A model generated the notes under the pieces. That model made no database searches. It saw nothing but the letters and a program-made list of their open reading frames with translations, and was not told where the DNA came from. From assembly GCF_014384785.1 (NCBI RefSeq), contig NZ_JACRSU010000001.1, positions 124,001-188,000 of the forward strand: 64,000 nt of DNA. The letters are read 5' to 3'. Below, one piece after another: positions 24,081 through 32,332 of the stretch. Numbering within the stretch: position 1 is the stretch's first letter; every line of letters begins with the position of its first letter. This DNA is from Congzhengia minquanensis. Its GTDB lineage: Bacteria; Bacillota; Clostridia; UBA1381; UBA9506. The position numbers and the translations under genes were made by a program.

Positions 24081-24905
24081 ATGCAGAACTATGCGAAATT
24101 TTTCAGAAAAGAAATATCCGGTTTAAAACAAAAAAAACTGTTTTTGCTGGACATGGACGGTACCATTTATTTAGACCACCAGCTCTTTGACGGCACCTTA
24201 GACTTTCTGGATTATGTAAAATCCATTGGCGGCCGGTATTTGTTTTTAACAAATAATTCATCGAATAGTGCGGATAAGTATGTGGAAAAACTAAAAAGCC
24301 TTGGTATTGCGTCTGAAAAAGAGGATTTTTTAACCTCTGTTTTTGCCACAGCCCTCTATTTAAAAAAACATTATGCGAACAAAAAGCACTATGTTTTTGG
24401 CACAAAATCGTTTCAAGAGGAATTAGCTGACGCAGGGCTAAACGTAACCGACACGCTTTCTGACGACATCGACTGCCTGGTAATGGGCTACGACACCGAG
24501 CTTACCTTTCAAAAATTAGAAGACGCCTGCATTCTTCTGGGCCGCGGTGTGCCCTATATTGCCGCCAACCCGGATTTTGTCTGTCCCACATGGTATGGAT
24601 ATGTGCCGGACTGCGGGTCGGTAGCACAGGCGCTTTTTAACGCTACAAAACGCATGCCGAAATTTATTGGAAAACCGGAGCCGGAAATGGCGCTTTTGGC
24701 CTTGGAGCGAACTGGCTTTCAAAAAAGCGATACCATTTTGCTTGGTGACCGGCTTTATACTGATATCGCCTGCGGTGTTAACGCCGGAATTGACACGGCA
24801 CTGATGTTAAGCGGCGAAGCCACCATGAAAGATTATGAGGAAAGCAGCGTTAAGCCAGACTTTATTTTTGAAACTATAAAAGAATTCCTGAAATTTCTAA
24901 AATAA
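24081..24905 (+). CDS. HAD-IIA phosphatase in the glycerol-3-phosphate operon
   Basis: A 274-residue HAD-IIA phosphatase. Motif I LLDMDGTIYLD, motif II FLTNNSSNSADKY, then GKPEPEMALLAL and ILLGDRLYTDIACG for motifs III/IV. The start is the ATG at 24081, after AAGGAG; an earlier in-frame ATG lies inside glpP. It follows glpP by ten bases, so it is likely in the glp operon. Some HAD-IIA enzymes dephosphorylate glycerol-3-phosphate or phosphoglycolate, and the operon context favours a three-carbon substrate here, which is an inference. Confidence 0.9.
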   Translation: MQNYAKFFRKEISGLKQKKLFLLDMDGTIYLDHQLFDGTLDFLDYVKSIGGRYLFLTNNSSNSADKYVEKLKSLGIASEKEDFLTSVFATALYLKKHYANKKHYVFGTKSFQEELADAGLNVTDTLSDDIDCLVMGYDTELTFQKLEDACILLGRGVPYIAANPDFVCPTWYGYVPDCGSVAQALFNATKRMPKFIGKPEPEMALLALERTGFQKSDTILLGDRLYTDIACGVNAGIDTALMLSGEATMKDYEESSVKPDFIFETIKEFLKFLK

Positions 24906-25030
24906 CGAAAAAATGTGAATGCTTACACAATTTACATATGACTTTTTCGCCATATTTGCGATTGCTTTTGGGTTTTTATCGCATAATAAGATTGTGGAAA
25001 ACACATTAAAAACGGAAAGGTCTGATTGAA

Positions 25031-25213
25031 GTGAAAGGGAAAGTATTTATTGGCGCAGTTGCTGTCGGCGCCGTTTTAGGCTCTGCCGCAGCAGTTGCCA
25101 TTGCACCTTGCTGCACCAGCTCGCACAGCAGAAAGAAGCTTATGAGATATAAAAACCAAATGTTTAAAACAGTTGGCTCGGTGTTAGATGCAGTGGCAGA
25201 TTTTAGAAGATAA
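25031..25213 (+). CDS. Small membrane protein, YtxH-like
   Basis: A 60-residue protein with an N-terminal hydrophobic glycine/alanine-rich helix (KVFIGAVAVGAVLGSAAAVAIAP) and a basic tail, similar in build to YtxH-type proteins. The start is a GTG with AAAGG about 12 bases upstream. No clear promoter was found in the 125 bases after the HAD gene. A strong terminator follows eight bases after the stop, which supports a real transcript. Function unknown. Confidence 0.6.
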   Translation: MKGKVFIGAVAVGAVLGSAAAVAIAPCCTSSHSRKKLMRYKNQMFKTVGSVLDAVADFRR

Positions 25214-25220
25214 CAAATAC

Positions 25221-25260
25221 AAGCCGGCGGAATTTTGTAAAAATCCGCCGGCTTGTTTGT
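25221..25260. terminator. Bidirectional terminator between the small membrane protein and the transglutaminase-like gene
   Basis: GC-rich stem AAGCCGGCGGA/TCCGCCGGCTT (25221-25231 with 25244-25254), followed by T-rich sequence on both strands. Confidence 0.8.
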
Positions 25261-26627
25261 TAATTGTTTATTGTAATGTCTGCCGCTGCTGATGTATATG
25301 GTGAAAAGGTTGTGCCATTCCACAAAAACAGTTTTGCATACCCCTCTTTTAAGCTTATAATGTCTGCCGAAATTGTTATAACCTTTAAGCCGCCTGCGCC
25401 GGAAACAGATGCAGCGGAGCATGTTTCCACTTTTGTCATTTTGCCCAGATTATCGTAATATGCAATAAAAAAAAGCGGGTTTTCAATAGTGCCAACATTA
25501 TTTTTCAGTCTAAGCGTTACATTGTCTGTTTTCTTGTCGGGATTTACAACGGTTTGCGCAAAAGAAACCGCTGTTTTTTTCAGTCTCCCAAATGTATAGT
25601 TCCAATTGGTTTTCACACCCTGTTCATTCACTTTCTGCACGGTTTGGAACAGGCCGTTTTGAAACGAAAACTTGCTTTGTGCACCATTAAACACATAACC
25701 ACTTTCAATCTGCTTGCTGCTGCAAACCGGAAGCTCGGCATCTAAACCATACGTTGCAAAATCGTCTGTGTTTTTCAAGGCAATCTGCGTTTCATCACTG
25801 GTTAAAAAGTAATCGTGTCCCACAATTGCAATGTTTATTGGGTCGTCCCATGTGGCATCTAAATGATACCACAGGCCGTCTGCATTTACATAATTCCAAA
25901 TATGCTTTAACCGGCTGGATATACAGGATTTATGTAAAATTCCCGCCTGCGACAATAGGTAGGAAATTGACTCTGCATAGCCCTGGCAGACGGAAAGGCC
26001 CTCAATAAGGTTTCCATAAATGCTAAACGTTTTCCCCGGCAAAGTTTCCAAATTGAGGCTATCCGTGTCATACCTTGCATTGTCCACAACCTCGTCATGG
26101 ATAATTAAAAGCTTTTCAACATCTGTCATTCGATTATTTAATTTGGACAAAATTTCGTCTGCTTTTTCATCCACCTTCGCCTTAGCTTTCCGCGCGTCAG
26201 CCGGGGTAAACAGGTAGGAAAATGATATACTTTTTAAATATTCCGTGCTCCCCACAATGTAATATGTGTACTGGTAATACTTCGTTTTGTCAATGAACGA
26301 ACACGGATATTGATAGATAAAATCATCCACCAGCTTTTTAAAATTGTCAACCGTACAGGTATATTGTTCAAGGTCAATTTCGTCAGACGTATTTAAAGTC
26401 TCCTGGTATAAATACGAAAGCATTGCATCGTAATTCGTTTCAAGGCCATTTACGGTCTCGAAAATAACAGCCTTGTCTGGAGCCGGGACTTCTTGGCCAA
26501 TTCCCTTTTCCTCCATGAAAATGATGCGTGCGTTTTGTTCTATGGGGTCCTGTGCAAACACAAACGTTTGATTTACGGTGAAAACTACGCACAAAATAGA
26601 AATCAGTAACAACAGCTTTTTTCTCAT
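25260..26627 (-). CDS. Secreted transglutaminase-like protein
   Basis: A 455-residue exported protein. The signal peptide is MRKKLLLLISILCVVFTVNQ..FAQ, with likely cleavage after residue 25. A helical region precedes a transglutaminase/papain-like core with the full triad: Cys214 in GLSVCQGYAES, His242 in RLKHIWNYV and Asp257 in WYHLDATWDDP. The C-terminal 120 residues look like a beta-sandwich. Such cores act as peptidases or cross-linking enzymes of cell-surface proteins. AAAGGGG precedes the ATG. It lies 12 bases after the pseudo-P-type ATPase gene on the same strand, so they are probably co-transcribed. Confidence 0.9.
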   Translation of the reverse strand: MRKKLLLLISILCVVFTVNQTFVFAQDPIEQNARIIFMEEKGIGQEVPAPDKAVIFETVNGLETNYDAMLSYLYQETLNTSDEIDLEQYTCTVDNFKKLVDDFIYQYPCSFIDKTKYYQYTYYIVGSTEYLKSISFSYLFTPADARKAKAKVDEKADEILSKLNNRMTDVEKLLIIHDEVVDNARYDTDSLNLETLPGKTFSIYGNLIEGLSVCQGYAESISYLLSQAGILHKSCISSRLKHIWNYVNADGLWYHLDATWDDPINIAIVGHDYFLTSDETQIALKNTDDFATYGLDAELPVCSSKQIESGYVFNGAQSKFSFQNGLFQTVQKVNEQGVKTNWNYTFGRLKKTAVSFAQTVVNPDKKTDNVTLRLKNNVGTIENPLFFIAYYDNLGKMTKVETCSAASVSGAGGLKVITISADIISLKEGYAKLFLWNGTTFSPYTSAAADITINN

Positions 26628-26639
26628 TCACTTGCCCCT

Positions 26640-28529
26640 TTATTTTTTTATTAAATCCTTTGCGGAAAACAAAGCTACCAAAGTAAGCAACGCTTCAATG
26701 ACAATTGCAGCGGCAATGTTAATGGCGCCGAACAGACCCAAAAGTGCCAAAATAATTTTTACGGCAGATGCACAATAAAAATGCAATTCAATTTTTCCAC
26801 AAGTGAGTCTTGAAATTTCAATGGCCTCAGCGAGCGTTTCCAAGTCTCCCAGCAGAACTGCTTTTGCATATTCTAAGCCGCTGTCTGTCTTGCTAATGAG
26901 CGTAAGTCCTACATTCGCAGCATCCAAGGCTTGTTCCCCCATAACGCGGTCGCCCACATAGGCCAACGTCACCTCATCGTCTTTTTGCAAATTTTGAATG
27001 GCTTCTACGCGTCCGTAGGGCGAAAGGTCTGCGTAATACTCGTCTGCGCCGCAGTCGATGTAGGCCAGCTCTGCAGTTTCTTTCCGTTCAGAGGAAAACA
27101 TCACAATTTTTTCAACGCCCGTCTGCCTGAGTTTCCGAAGCGTTTCGCCGGAATTTGGCTTAATCAAATCCTGAATCAGCATGGCGCCCATAATCACGCC
27201 GTCAATGGAAACATAAATTGAATATCCGGTAAGCTCCGAAACGTCAATACTGCATTCTGCCATAAAGGTTTCCGAGCCGCATAGGAACGATTTGCCCATA
27301 ATCGTGCATTCCACGCCTTTTCCGGGAAACTCAATCACGTTTTCCGCAGGAATGTATTGATTCATATATTTTGTTAAAATTTTAGAGATAGGATGCTGCC
27401 TGCCGCCAATGCAGTTTGCAGCTATCATCAAAAAATCCTCTTCTGAAATGCCTTCGGCGGTGTATATGTCTTTAATTTTAAAGATCCCGTCAGTTAAAAT
27501 GCCGTTTTTCTCAAACGCCACGCAATTGATGTCTGCAATTTCGTCTATTAAATCGCCGGTGGCTAACGCCAGGCCCTTTTTCTTTAAATTCCACACGGCA
27601 CAGGAGCTCAACAACGGCACCGCTATGATGTAAGAACTCGTGGTTGCCACAATAAAAAGCACGCTCACTCTGAGCATGGCAAGCGTCCACGCGCCTTTTG
27701 CAAAGCCTCCGATTAAAAGCGCCGCAACCGCCACAACCAAAACCACCAGCGGATACCATCTGGCAATGGTCAAAAACCGTTGTTCTCCCTTTGTGCTTTT
27801 TGTTTCCGCCATCGATGCCATACGGTTTAAATCCATCACCAAAGACTCATCATAGTCACAAACCGCCTCACAGGTAACAGAGGTTCCGGTGTTAATAAAT
27901 CCTGCTAAAACCTTGTCGCCCGACGACAGAGACACGTTTTTTTCCGATTCATAGACGTTTGACGTGTCAAAATCAGAAAACCCATCGGTAATCACACAGT
28001 CTACCGGAACAGTTTCACCGGTTTTCACCATAATTTTCGCTCCATTGGTTAACGATTCACTGTAAACCCTTCTGATATTTGAACCGCTGTCAACCAAATT
28101 AGCATACTGGGGCAAAACGTCTGCAATTTCCTGAAACGATTTTCCAAGACGGCCGGAAATGAATAAAATTAAAACGCTTGACAGCTTATAAATCGCCATA
28201 GCAATTGCCGCAATAGAAAACCTGCCCAAAAAGAACGGCACCAACACTGCTAAAAGAATAAACACACCGTCGTCAAACTTGCCTTTTTTTGCGGATTTAA
28301 TCAACCTCGACACCGTTTCCCCGCCGGATAAAATCAGCGAAACCGCGCTGAAAATACAGATAACCACCGTATTTTTAAACAGTGCCCCCACAATGGCAAG
28401 GATGAGCGATAGCCCTCCTGTGATAAAACCATTTAACAATTTTTTCTTTGTAAATGCATATCGTTTTAAGTATGTACTCTGATGTTCCTGTCCCATGTTT
28501 TTCACTTTCATTGTCATTTCTTGCGCCAA
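26640..28529 (-). CDS. P-type ATPase-like protein lacking catalytic motifs (pseudoenzyme)
   Basis: A 629-residue protein with the overall layout of a P1B heavy-metal ATPase: TM pairs at about 32-68 and 86-126, the actuator domain (KTGETVPVDCVITDG, 169-183), TM pair 258-312, a P/N-domain region, and a C-terminal TM pair (584-625). The catalytic residues are gone. The phosphorylation motif DKTGTLT reads EKNGILT (340-346, Asp to Glu), TGES is degenerate (about 192-195), the TM metal motif CPC is replaced (TTSSYIIAVP, 296-305), TGD reads SSE (479-481) and GDGxND reads GDRVMGE (526-532). Only the HP dipeptide (379-380) remains. The frame is intact. The start is TTG at 28527-28529, inside a hairpin; ATG codons follow at residues 5 and 7. 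Confidence 0.88.
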   Translation of the reverse strand: MAQEMTMKVKNMGQEHQSTYLKRYAFTKKKLLNGFITGGLSLILAIVGALFKNTVVICIFSAVSLILSGGETVSRLIKSAKKGKFDDGVFILLAVLVPFFLGRFSIAAIAMAIYKLSSVLILFISGRLGKSFQEIADVLPQYANLVDSGSNIRRVYSESLTNGAKIMVKTGETVPVDCVITDGFSDFDTSNVYESEKNVSLSSGDKVLAGFINTGTSVTCEAVCDYDESLVMDLNRMASMAETKSTKGEQRFLTIARWYPLVVLVVAVAALLIGGFAKGAWTLAMLRVSVLFIVATTSSYIIAVPLLSSCAVWNLKKKGLALATGDLIDEIADINCVAFEKNGILTDGIFKIKDIYTAEGISEEDFLMIAANCIGGRQHPISKILTKYMNQYIPAENVIEFPGKGVECTIMGKSFLCGSETFMAECSIDVSELTGYSIYVSIDGVIMGAMLIQDLIKPNSGETLRKLRQTGVEKIVMFSSERKETAELAYIDCGADEYYADLSPYGRVEAIQNLQKDDEVTLAYVGDRVMGEQALDAANVGLTLISKTDSGLEYAKAVLLGDLETLAEAIEISRLTCGKIELHFYCASAVKIILALLGLFGAINIAAAIVIEALLTLVALFSAKDLIKK

Positions 28530-28542
28530 ACTGCCTTGGCGC
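28523..28542 (-). promoter_or_regulatory. Hairpin over the start codon of the P-type ATPase-like gene
   Basis: GCGCCAA (28523-28529) and TTGGCGC (28536-28542) pair perfectly across a six-base loop. The proposed TTG start lies in one arm and AAGG in the loop region, so the hairpin could limit translation. Confidence 0.5.
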
Positions 28543-28561
28543 GCTCCTTTCTGCCATATTT

Positions 28562-29431
28562 TTAGCTTTGTCTTCTGCGCTTTGCAATCGACCTATATTT
28601 GCTTGGAGAAATTCCATATAGCGTTTTGAAAACCCGGACAAATTGTTTTTGGCTGCCAAAGCCGACAATTTCAGAAATAGCCTCCAGCTTTTCGTCCGTC
28701 TCATCAATTAACAATTTTGCTTTATTTACCCGGATAATGTTGACATATGCCACAAAGGTAAAGCCCGTTACCTCTTTAAACAGCCGTGACAAATAGTAGT
28801 AGCTCAAATAAAATTTTTCACTCGTTTCCTTTAAAGAAAGGTTTTTGTTATAATTGTCGTTAATATAATTTAAAATTTCAGAAATTTTATACCGGCTGCT
28901 GACTTCGCTCGCCTTGTTCGTTTCGTCTATGCTGCTCAAAATGTCTAAAATCAGCCCTCCCACAGAAAGGCGGCATTTTAATTTGTCAAAGGTGTCTTCG
29001 CTTTCATCGCTTTTCACCAATAGGCGGCAGGCTTTTAAAATTTCGTCTTTGTGTTCTTCGTTTCTGAAAATAATATATCCGTTTGACAAAAGCTGTGAAA
29101 ACTTCTTCCGGATATCAATGCCGCCTAAAAATGCGTTTAAATCGTCTAAATATTTCTCGTCAAACTCAATCAACAGCCTGGAATGCGGATTTTTATCAAT
29201 GTTAGATGTTTTGTGCACCAAGCCGGGCGCAATGAAAACCACATCGCCGGTTTCAATTTCATATACGCTGTTTTTTAAAAAATAGCATCGTCTGCCGCCC
29301 ATCTGAACATAAATTTCATAGTGGATATGGCAGTGTCCGCAATACATAGTTTCCTGGGTGTGGGGGCGCTCAACATATTCAATTGCAAAATTCTTGTTGT
29401 CGGACAACAAGTTTTTTTGATAACGCTGCAT
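28562..29431 (-). CDS. AraC-family regulator, divergent from the GH4 gene
   Basis: A 289-residue regulator. The N-terminal cupin sensor (CHIHYEIYVQMGG.., then ETGDVVFIAPGLVHKTSN) occupies about residues 30-110; the C-terminal AraC double helix-turn-helix runs about 185-285 (NLSLKETSEKFYLSYYYLSRLFKEVTG and ISEIVGFGSQKQFVRVFKTLYGISPSKYR, given as patterns). The ATG at 29429-29431 follows AAAGGGG. It is divergent from the uronate genes and is presumably their activator. Downstream on the same strand, 32 bases away, is the P-type ATPase-like gene. Confidence 0.93.
   Translation of the reverse strand: MQRYQKNLLSDNKNFAIEYVERPHTQETMYCGHCHIHYEIYVQMGGRRCYFLKNSVYEIETGDVVFIAPGLVHKTSNIDKNPHSRLLIEFDEKYLDDLNAFLGGIDIRKKFSQLLSNGYIIFRNEEHKDEILKACRLLVKSDESEDTFDKLKCRLSVGGLILDILSSIDETNKASEVSSRYKISEILNYINDNYNKNLSLKETSEKFYLSYYYLSRLFKEVTGFTFVAYVNIIRVNKAKLLIDETDEKLEAISEIVGFGSQKQFVRVFKTLYGISPSKYRSIAKRRRQS
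29393..29418 (+). terminator. Terminator-like hairpin antisense to the 5' end of the AraC gene
   Basis: CTTGTTGTC (29393-29401) pairs with GACAACAAG (29403-29411), followed on the plus strand by seven T. It lies within codons of the AraC regulator but is oriented for plus-strand transcripts entering the GH4 promoter region. It could be chance. Confidence 0.4.
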
Positions 29432-29551
29432 AACAGTTTCCCCTTTCCCCAAAATTCATGTTTTTTCTATTATAACATATTACCGTTTAAAAGTAAAGCA
29501 AAATGTGTCCTTTTAAGCGGCGATTTCATTTGAATTAAGCAAAAATAGTAG

Positions 29552-29581
29552 TTGCAATTCCGTTTGTCAGTGTATTATAAT
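29552..29581 (+). promoter_or_regulatory. Promoter of the GH4-uxaB-uxaA operon
   Basis: TTGCAA (29552-29557), 18-base spacer, TATAAT (29576-29581), 33 bases upstream of the GH4 start codon. The weak -35 and long spacer fit an activator-dependent promoter. Confidence 0.6.
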
Positions 29582-29614
29582 GAAAATGATAAAAATTAAA
29601 TTGGAGGCTATGGA

Positions 29615-31009
29615 ATGAAAGGCAGCAAGGATTTAAAAAACATTAAAATCGCCTATATTGGCGGCGGTTCAAGAGGCTGGGCTTGGCAGCTCATGCGCGA
29701 TTTGGCAACTGAAAAAGAAATTGCAGGCCAGGTGGCGCTTTATGACATCGACTTTGAAGCGGCAAAGCATAACGAAGCTATTGGAAACGAGCTAAAAAAG
29801 CGGGAAGACGTTGTTGGAAAATGGGATTATAAAGCATATGAAACCATTGACGGCGCGCTTACCGGCGCCGATTTTGTTGTAATTTCCATTATGCCCGGCA
29901 CCTTTGAAGAGATGGCGTCTGACGTGCATCTACCCGAAGAATATGGAATTTACCAGTCTGTTGGTGACACGGCCGGGCCGGGCGGCATTGTCCGCGCTTT
30001 GCGCACGATTCCGATGATGTTTGAAATTGCGGAGGCCATTCAGGCATATTCCCCCAATGCCTGGGTCATTAACTACACAAATCCCATGAGCCTCTGTGTG
30101 AAGGCTTTATATACAAAATTTCCTGAAATTAAGGCCTTTGGCTGTTGCCACGAAGTGTTCGGAACAGCAAGCTTTCTCTGTGAGATGCTGAAAGATATGG
30201 AGGGAATTGACGGCGTTAAGCGTCAGGACCTTACCTATAACGTAATCGGCATTAACCACTTTACGTTTTTTGACAAAGCATCGTATAACGGTGTGGACCT
30301 GTTCCCCATGTACGACAAGTTTGTTGATAAATATTACGATACAGGCTTTTTTGACGAAGCTTCAAAAACCAACTGGATGAATAACACCTTCTCGTGTGCA
30401 CACCGCGTTAAGTTTGACTTGTTTAAGCGGTATGGCAGCATTGCCGCTGCCGGCGACAGGCACTTAGCTGAGTTCTGCTATGGAAAAGAATATTTAAAAG
30501 ACCCGGAAACTGTGAAAGCGTGGAAATTCGGCCTTACCACGGTGGACTGGCGTAAGAAGGATTTAAAGGAACGGCTGGAGAAAAGCCGCAAATATTTATC
30601 AGGCGAAGAACAGATTGATGTTACCCCCTCCGGCGAGGAAGGCGTTTTGCAAATGAAAGCGCTGTTAGGGCTTGGAAACTTTGTGACCAACGTAAACATC
30701 ATAAACCGCGGCCAGGTTCCCCAGCTCCCCTTGGGAAGCATTGTGGAAACCAACGCATATTTCAGTGCCGACGAAGTGCGCCCCGTTTTGTGCAGCGACA
30801 TTCCTTCTGAACTTTTGGCGCTGTTTTCACGCCACATTTATAACCACGAAAGCATTATGAAATCGGCGTTAACCGGAGATTTAAATCATGCGTTCCGTGC
30901 ATTTTTAAATGATCCGCTGGTAACGCTTGACGTAAAAACTGCCAAAGAGCTGTTCGACAGGATGATTCACAATACAAAAAAATATCTCACCATGTATCAG
31001 ATAGGATAG
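29615..31009 (+). CDS. lplD: GH4 glycosidase, probable alpha-galacturonidase
   Basis: A 464-residue NAD- and metal-dependent family 4 glycosidase. The Rossmann motif YIGGGSRGW (14-22), NYTNPM (153-158), CCHEVFG (177-183) and GINHFTFF near 212 are visible; the CHEV metal motif is the form seen in LplD-type alpha-galacturonidases and alpha-glucuronidases rather than in phospho-alpha-glucosidases. Directly downstream are tagaturonate reductase and altronate dehydratase, so release of galacturonate from oligogalacturonides is the best guess. TTGGAGG precedes the ATG. First gene of the operon, nine bases before uxaB. Confidence 0.88.
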   Translation: MKGSKDLKNIKIAYIGGGSRGWAWQLMRDLATEKEIAGQVALYDIDFEAAKHNEAIGNELKKREDVVGKWDYKAYETIDGALTGADFVVISIMPGTFEEMASDVHLPEEYGIYQSVGDTAGPGGIVRALRTIPMMFEIAEAIQAYSPNAWVINYTNPMSLCVKALYTKFPEIKAFGCCHEVFGTASFLCEMLKDMEGIDGVKRQDLTYNVIGINHFTFFDKASYNGVDLFPMYDKFVDKYYDTGFFDEASKTNWMNNTFSCAHRVKFDLFKRYGSIAAAGDRHLAEFCYGKEYLKDPETVKAWKFGLTTVDWRKKDLKERLEKSRKYLSGEEQIDVTPSGEEGVLQMKALLGLGNFVTNVNIINRGQVPQLPLGSIVETNAYFSADEVRPVLCSDIPSELLALFSRHIYNHESIMKSALTGDLNHAFRAFLNDPLVTLDVKTAKELFDRMIHNTKKYLTMYQIG

Positions 31010-31018
31010 GAGCAAAAA

Positions 31019-32332
31019 ATGAAAAATATCAGCGAAGTTGTTTTAAAACCAATTCGCCCCGAGCGGGTGATTCAGTTCGGCGAGGGCGGATTTTTAAGGG
31101 GATTTGTGGACTGGATGCTGCAAAAGCTAAACGACCAGACTGATTTTAACGGCAGCGTTGTGGTTGTGCAGCCCATTGAACAAGGCATGTGTGATGCTTT
31201 GGAAGAGCAAAACTGCGTTTATACCCACATTATGCGTGGATTAGAAAATGGGAAACCGAAAGTCGAAAAACAGATTGTAGATATCATTTCCCGAACGGTT
31301 AAACCCTATGAGGATTATAACAAATACTTAGAGCTGGCAAAAAATCCTGATTTCCGGTTTATTTTTTCCAACACCACGGAGGCGGGCATTGCCTATGTGC
31401 CGGAGGATAAGCTGACCGACACGCCGCCTTCCAGCTACCCTGCCAAGCTCACAGCTTTGCTTTATGAACGGTTTAAAGCGCATTTAGACGGATTTTTAAT
31501 TATTCCCTGTGAGCTCATTGACAAAAATGGTGAAACCCTGAAGGAAATTGTGCTGAAATATGCCCGCGACTGGGAATTGGGAGAGGAATTTATCACCTGG
31601 ATTAACACCGAAAACCACTTTTTTAACACTTTGGTGGACAGAATTGTAACCGGCTATCCGAGGGGTGAGAAAACCGACTTGGAATATGAGGATGCTATGC
31701 TCGACACCTCAGAATTGTTCCATCTTTGGGTGATTGAGGGCGACACAAGCTTTCAGTCTGAGCTGCCCTTTCATGAAATCGGCCTGAACGTTATCTGGAC
31801 AAAAGACGAGCTTTTCAAATACCGCACAAGAAAGGTGCGCATTTTAAACGGCGCCCACACCTCTTTAGTGCCCTATGCCATGCTGAAAGGGTTTGATACC
31901 GTGAAGGAATGTGTGGACAATAGTGCATTAAACGCCTATCTTCGCGCCTGCATTTTTGACGAGATTATTCCCACACTGGATCTGCCGGAGCAAGAGCTGA
32001 AAGACTATGCAGAAAACGTGCTGGAGCGGTTTGCAAATCCGTTCATTGTGCACAAGCTCTCCTCCATTGCTTTAAATTCCGTCAGCAAGTTTAAGGTTCG
32101 TGTTTTGCCATCCATCTTAGAGTACATCAAACGGTTTGACAAAATGCCGGCGCATTTGTTAACGGCATTCGGCGCGCTGATTCGATTTTATAAAACCGAT
32201 ATGGCAAACGACAGCGCTGATGTTGTGGAGTTTATGAAAAATGCGGACACTCAGGCTATTTTGAAAAAAACAGATTATTGGGGCGAGGATTTGTCCTTCC
32301 TTTACGACGAGGTATCGAAATATGATCATTAA
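31019..32332 (+). CDS. uxaB: Tagaturonate reductase
   Basis: A 437-residue NADH-dependent mannitol-dehydrogenase-family enzyme that reduces D-tagaturonate to D-altronate. The N-terminal RVIQFGEGGFLRGFVDWMLQ (pattern, about 15-34) and YRTRKVRILNGAHTSLVPYA near 268 are diagnostic. AGGAG lies before the ATG. The stop overlaps uxaA by 11 bases. The upstream isomerase UxaC, which makes tagaturonate from galacturonate, is not in the window. Confidence 0.94.
   Translation: MKNISEVVLKPIRPERVIQFGEGGFLRGFVDWMLQKLNDQTDFNGSVVVVQPIEQGMCDALEEQNCVYTHIMRGLENGKPKVEKQIVDIISRTVKPYEDYNKYLELAKNPDFRFIFSNTTEAGIAYVPEDKLTDTPPSSYPAKLTALLYERFKAHLDGFLIIPCELIDKNGETLKEIVLKYARDWELGEEFITWINTENHFFNTLVDRIVTGYPRGEKTDLEYEDAMLDTSELFHLWVIEGDTSFQSELPFHEIGLNVIWTKDELFKYRTRKVRILNGAHTSLVPYAMLKGFDTVKECVDNSALNAYLRACIFDEIIPTLDLPEQELKDYAENVLERFANPFIVHKLSSIALNSVSKFKVRVLPSILEYIKRFDKMPAHLLTAFGALIRFYKTDMANDSADVVEFMKNADTQAILKKTDYWGEDLSFLYDEVSKYDH

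Noticed and set aside
27492..27512. Sequencing error as the cause of EKNGILT in the P-type ATPase
   Set aside because: Several separate motifs along the protein are changed while the frame stays open; single-base errors would not do this.
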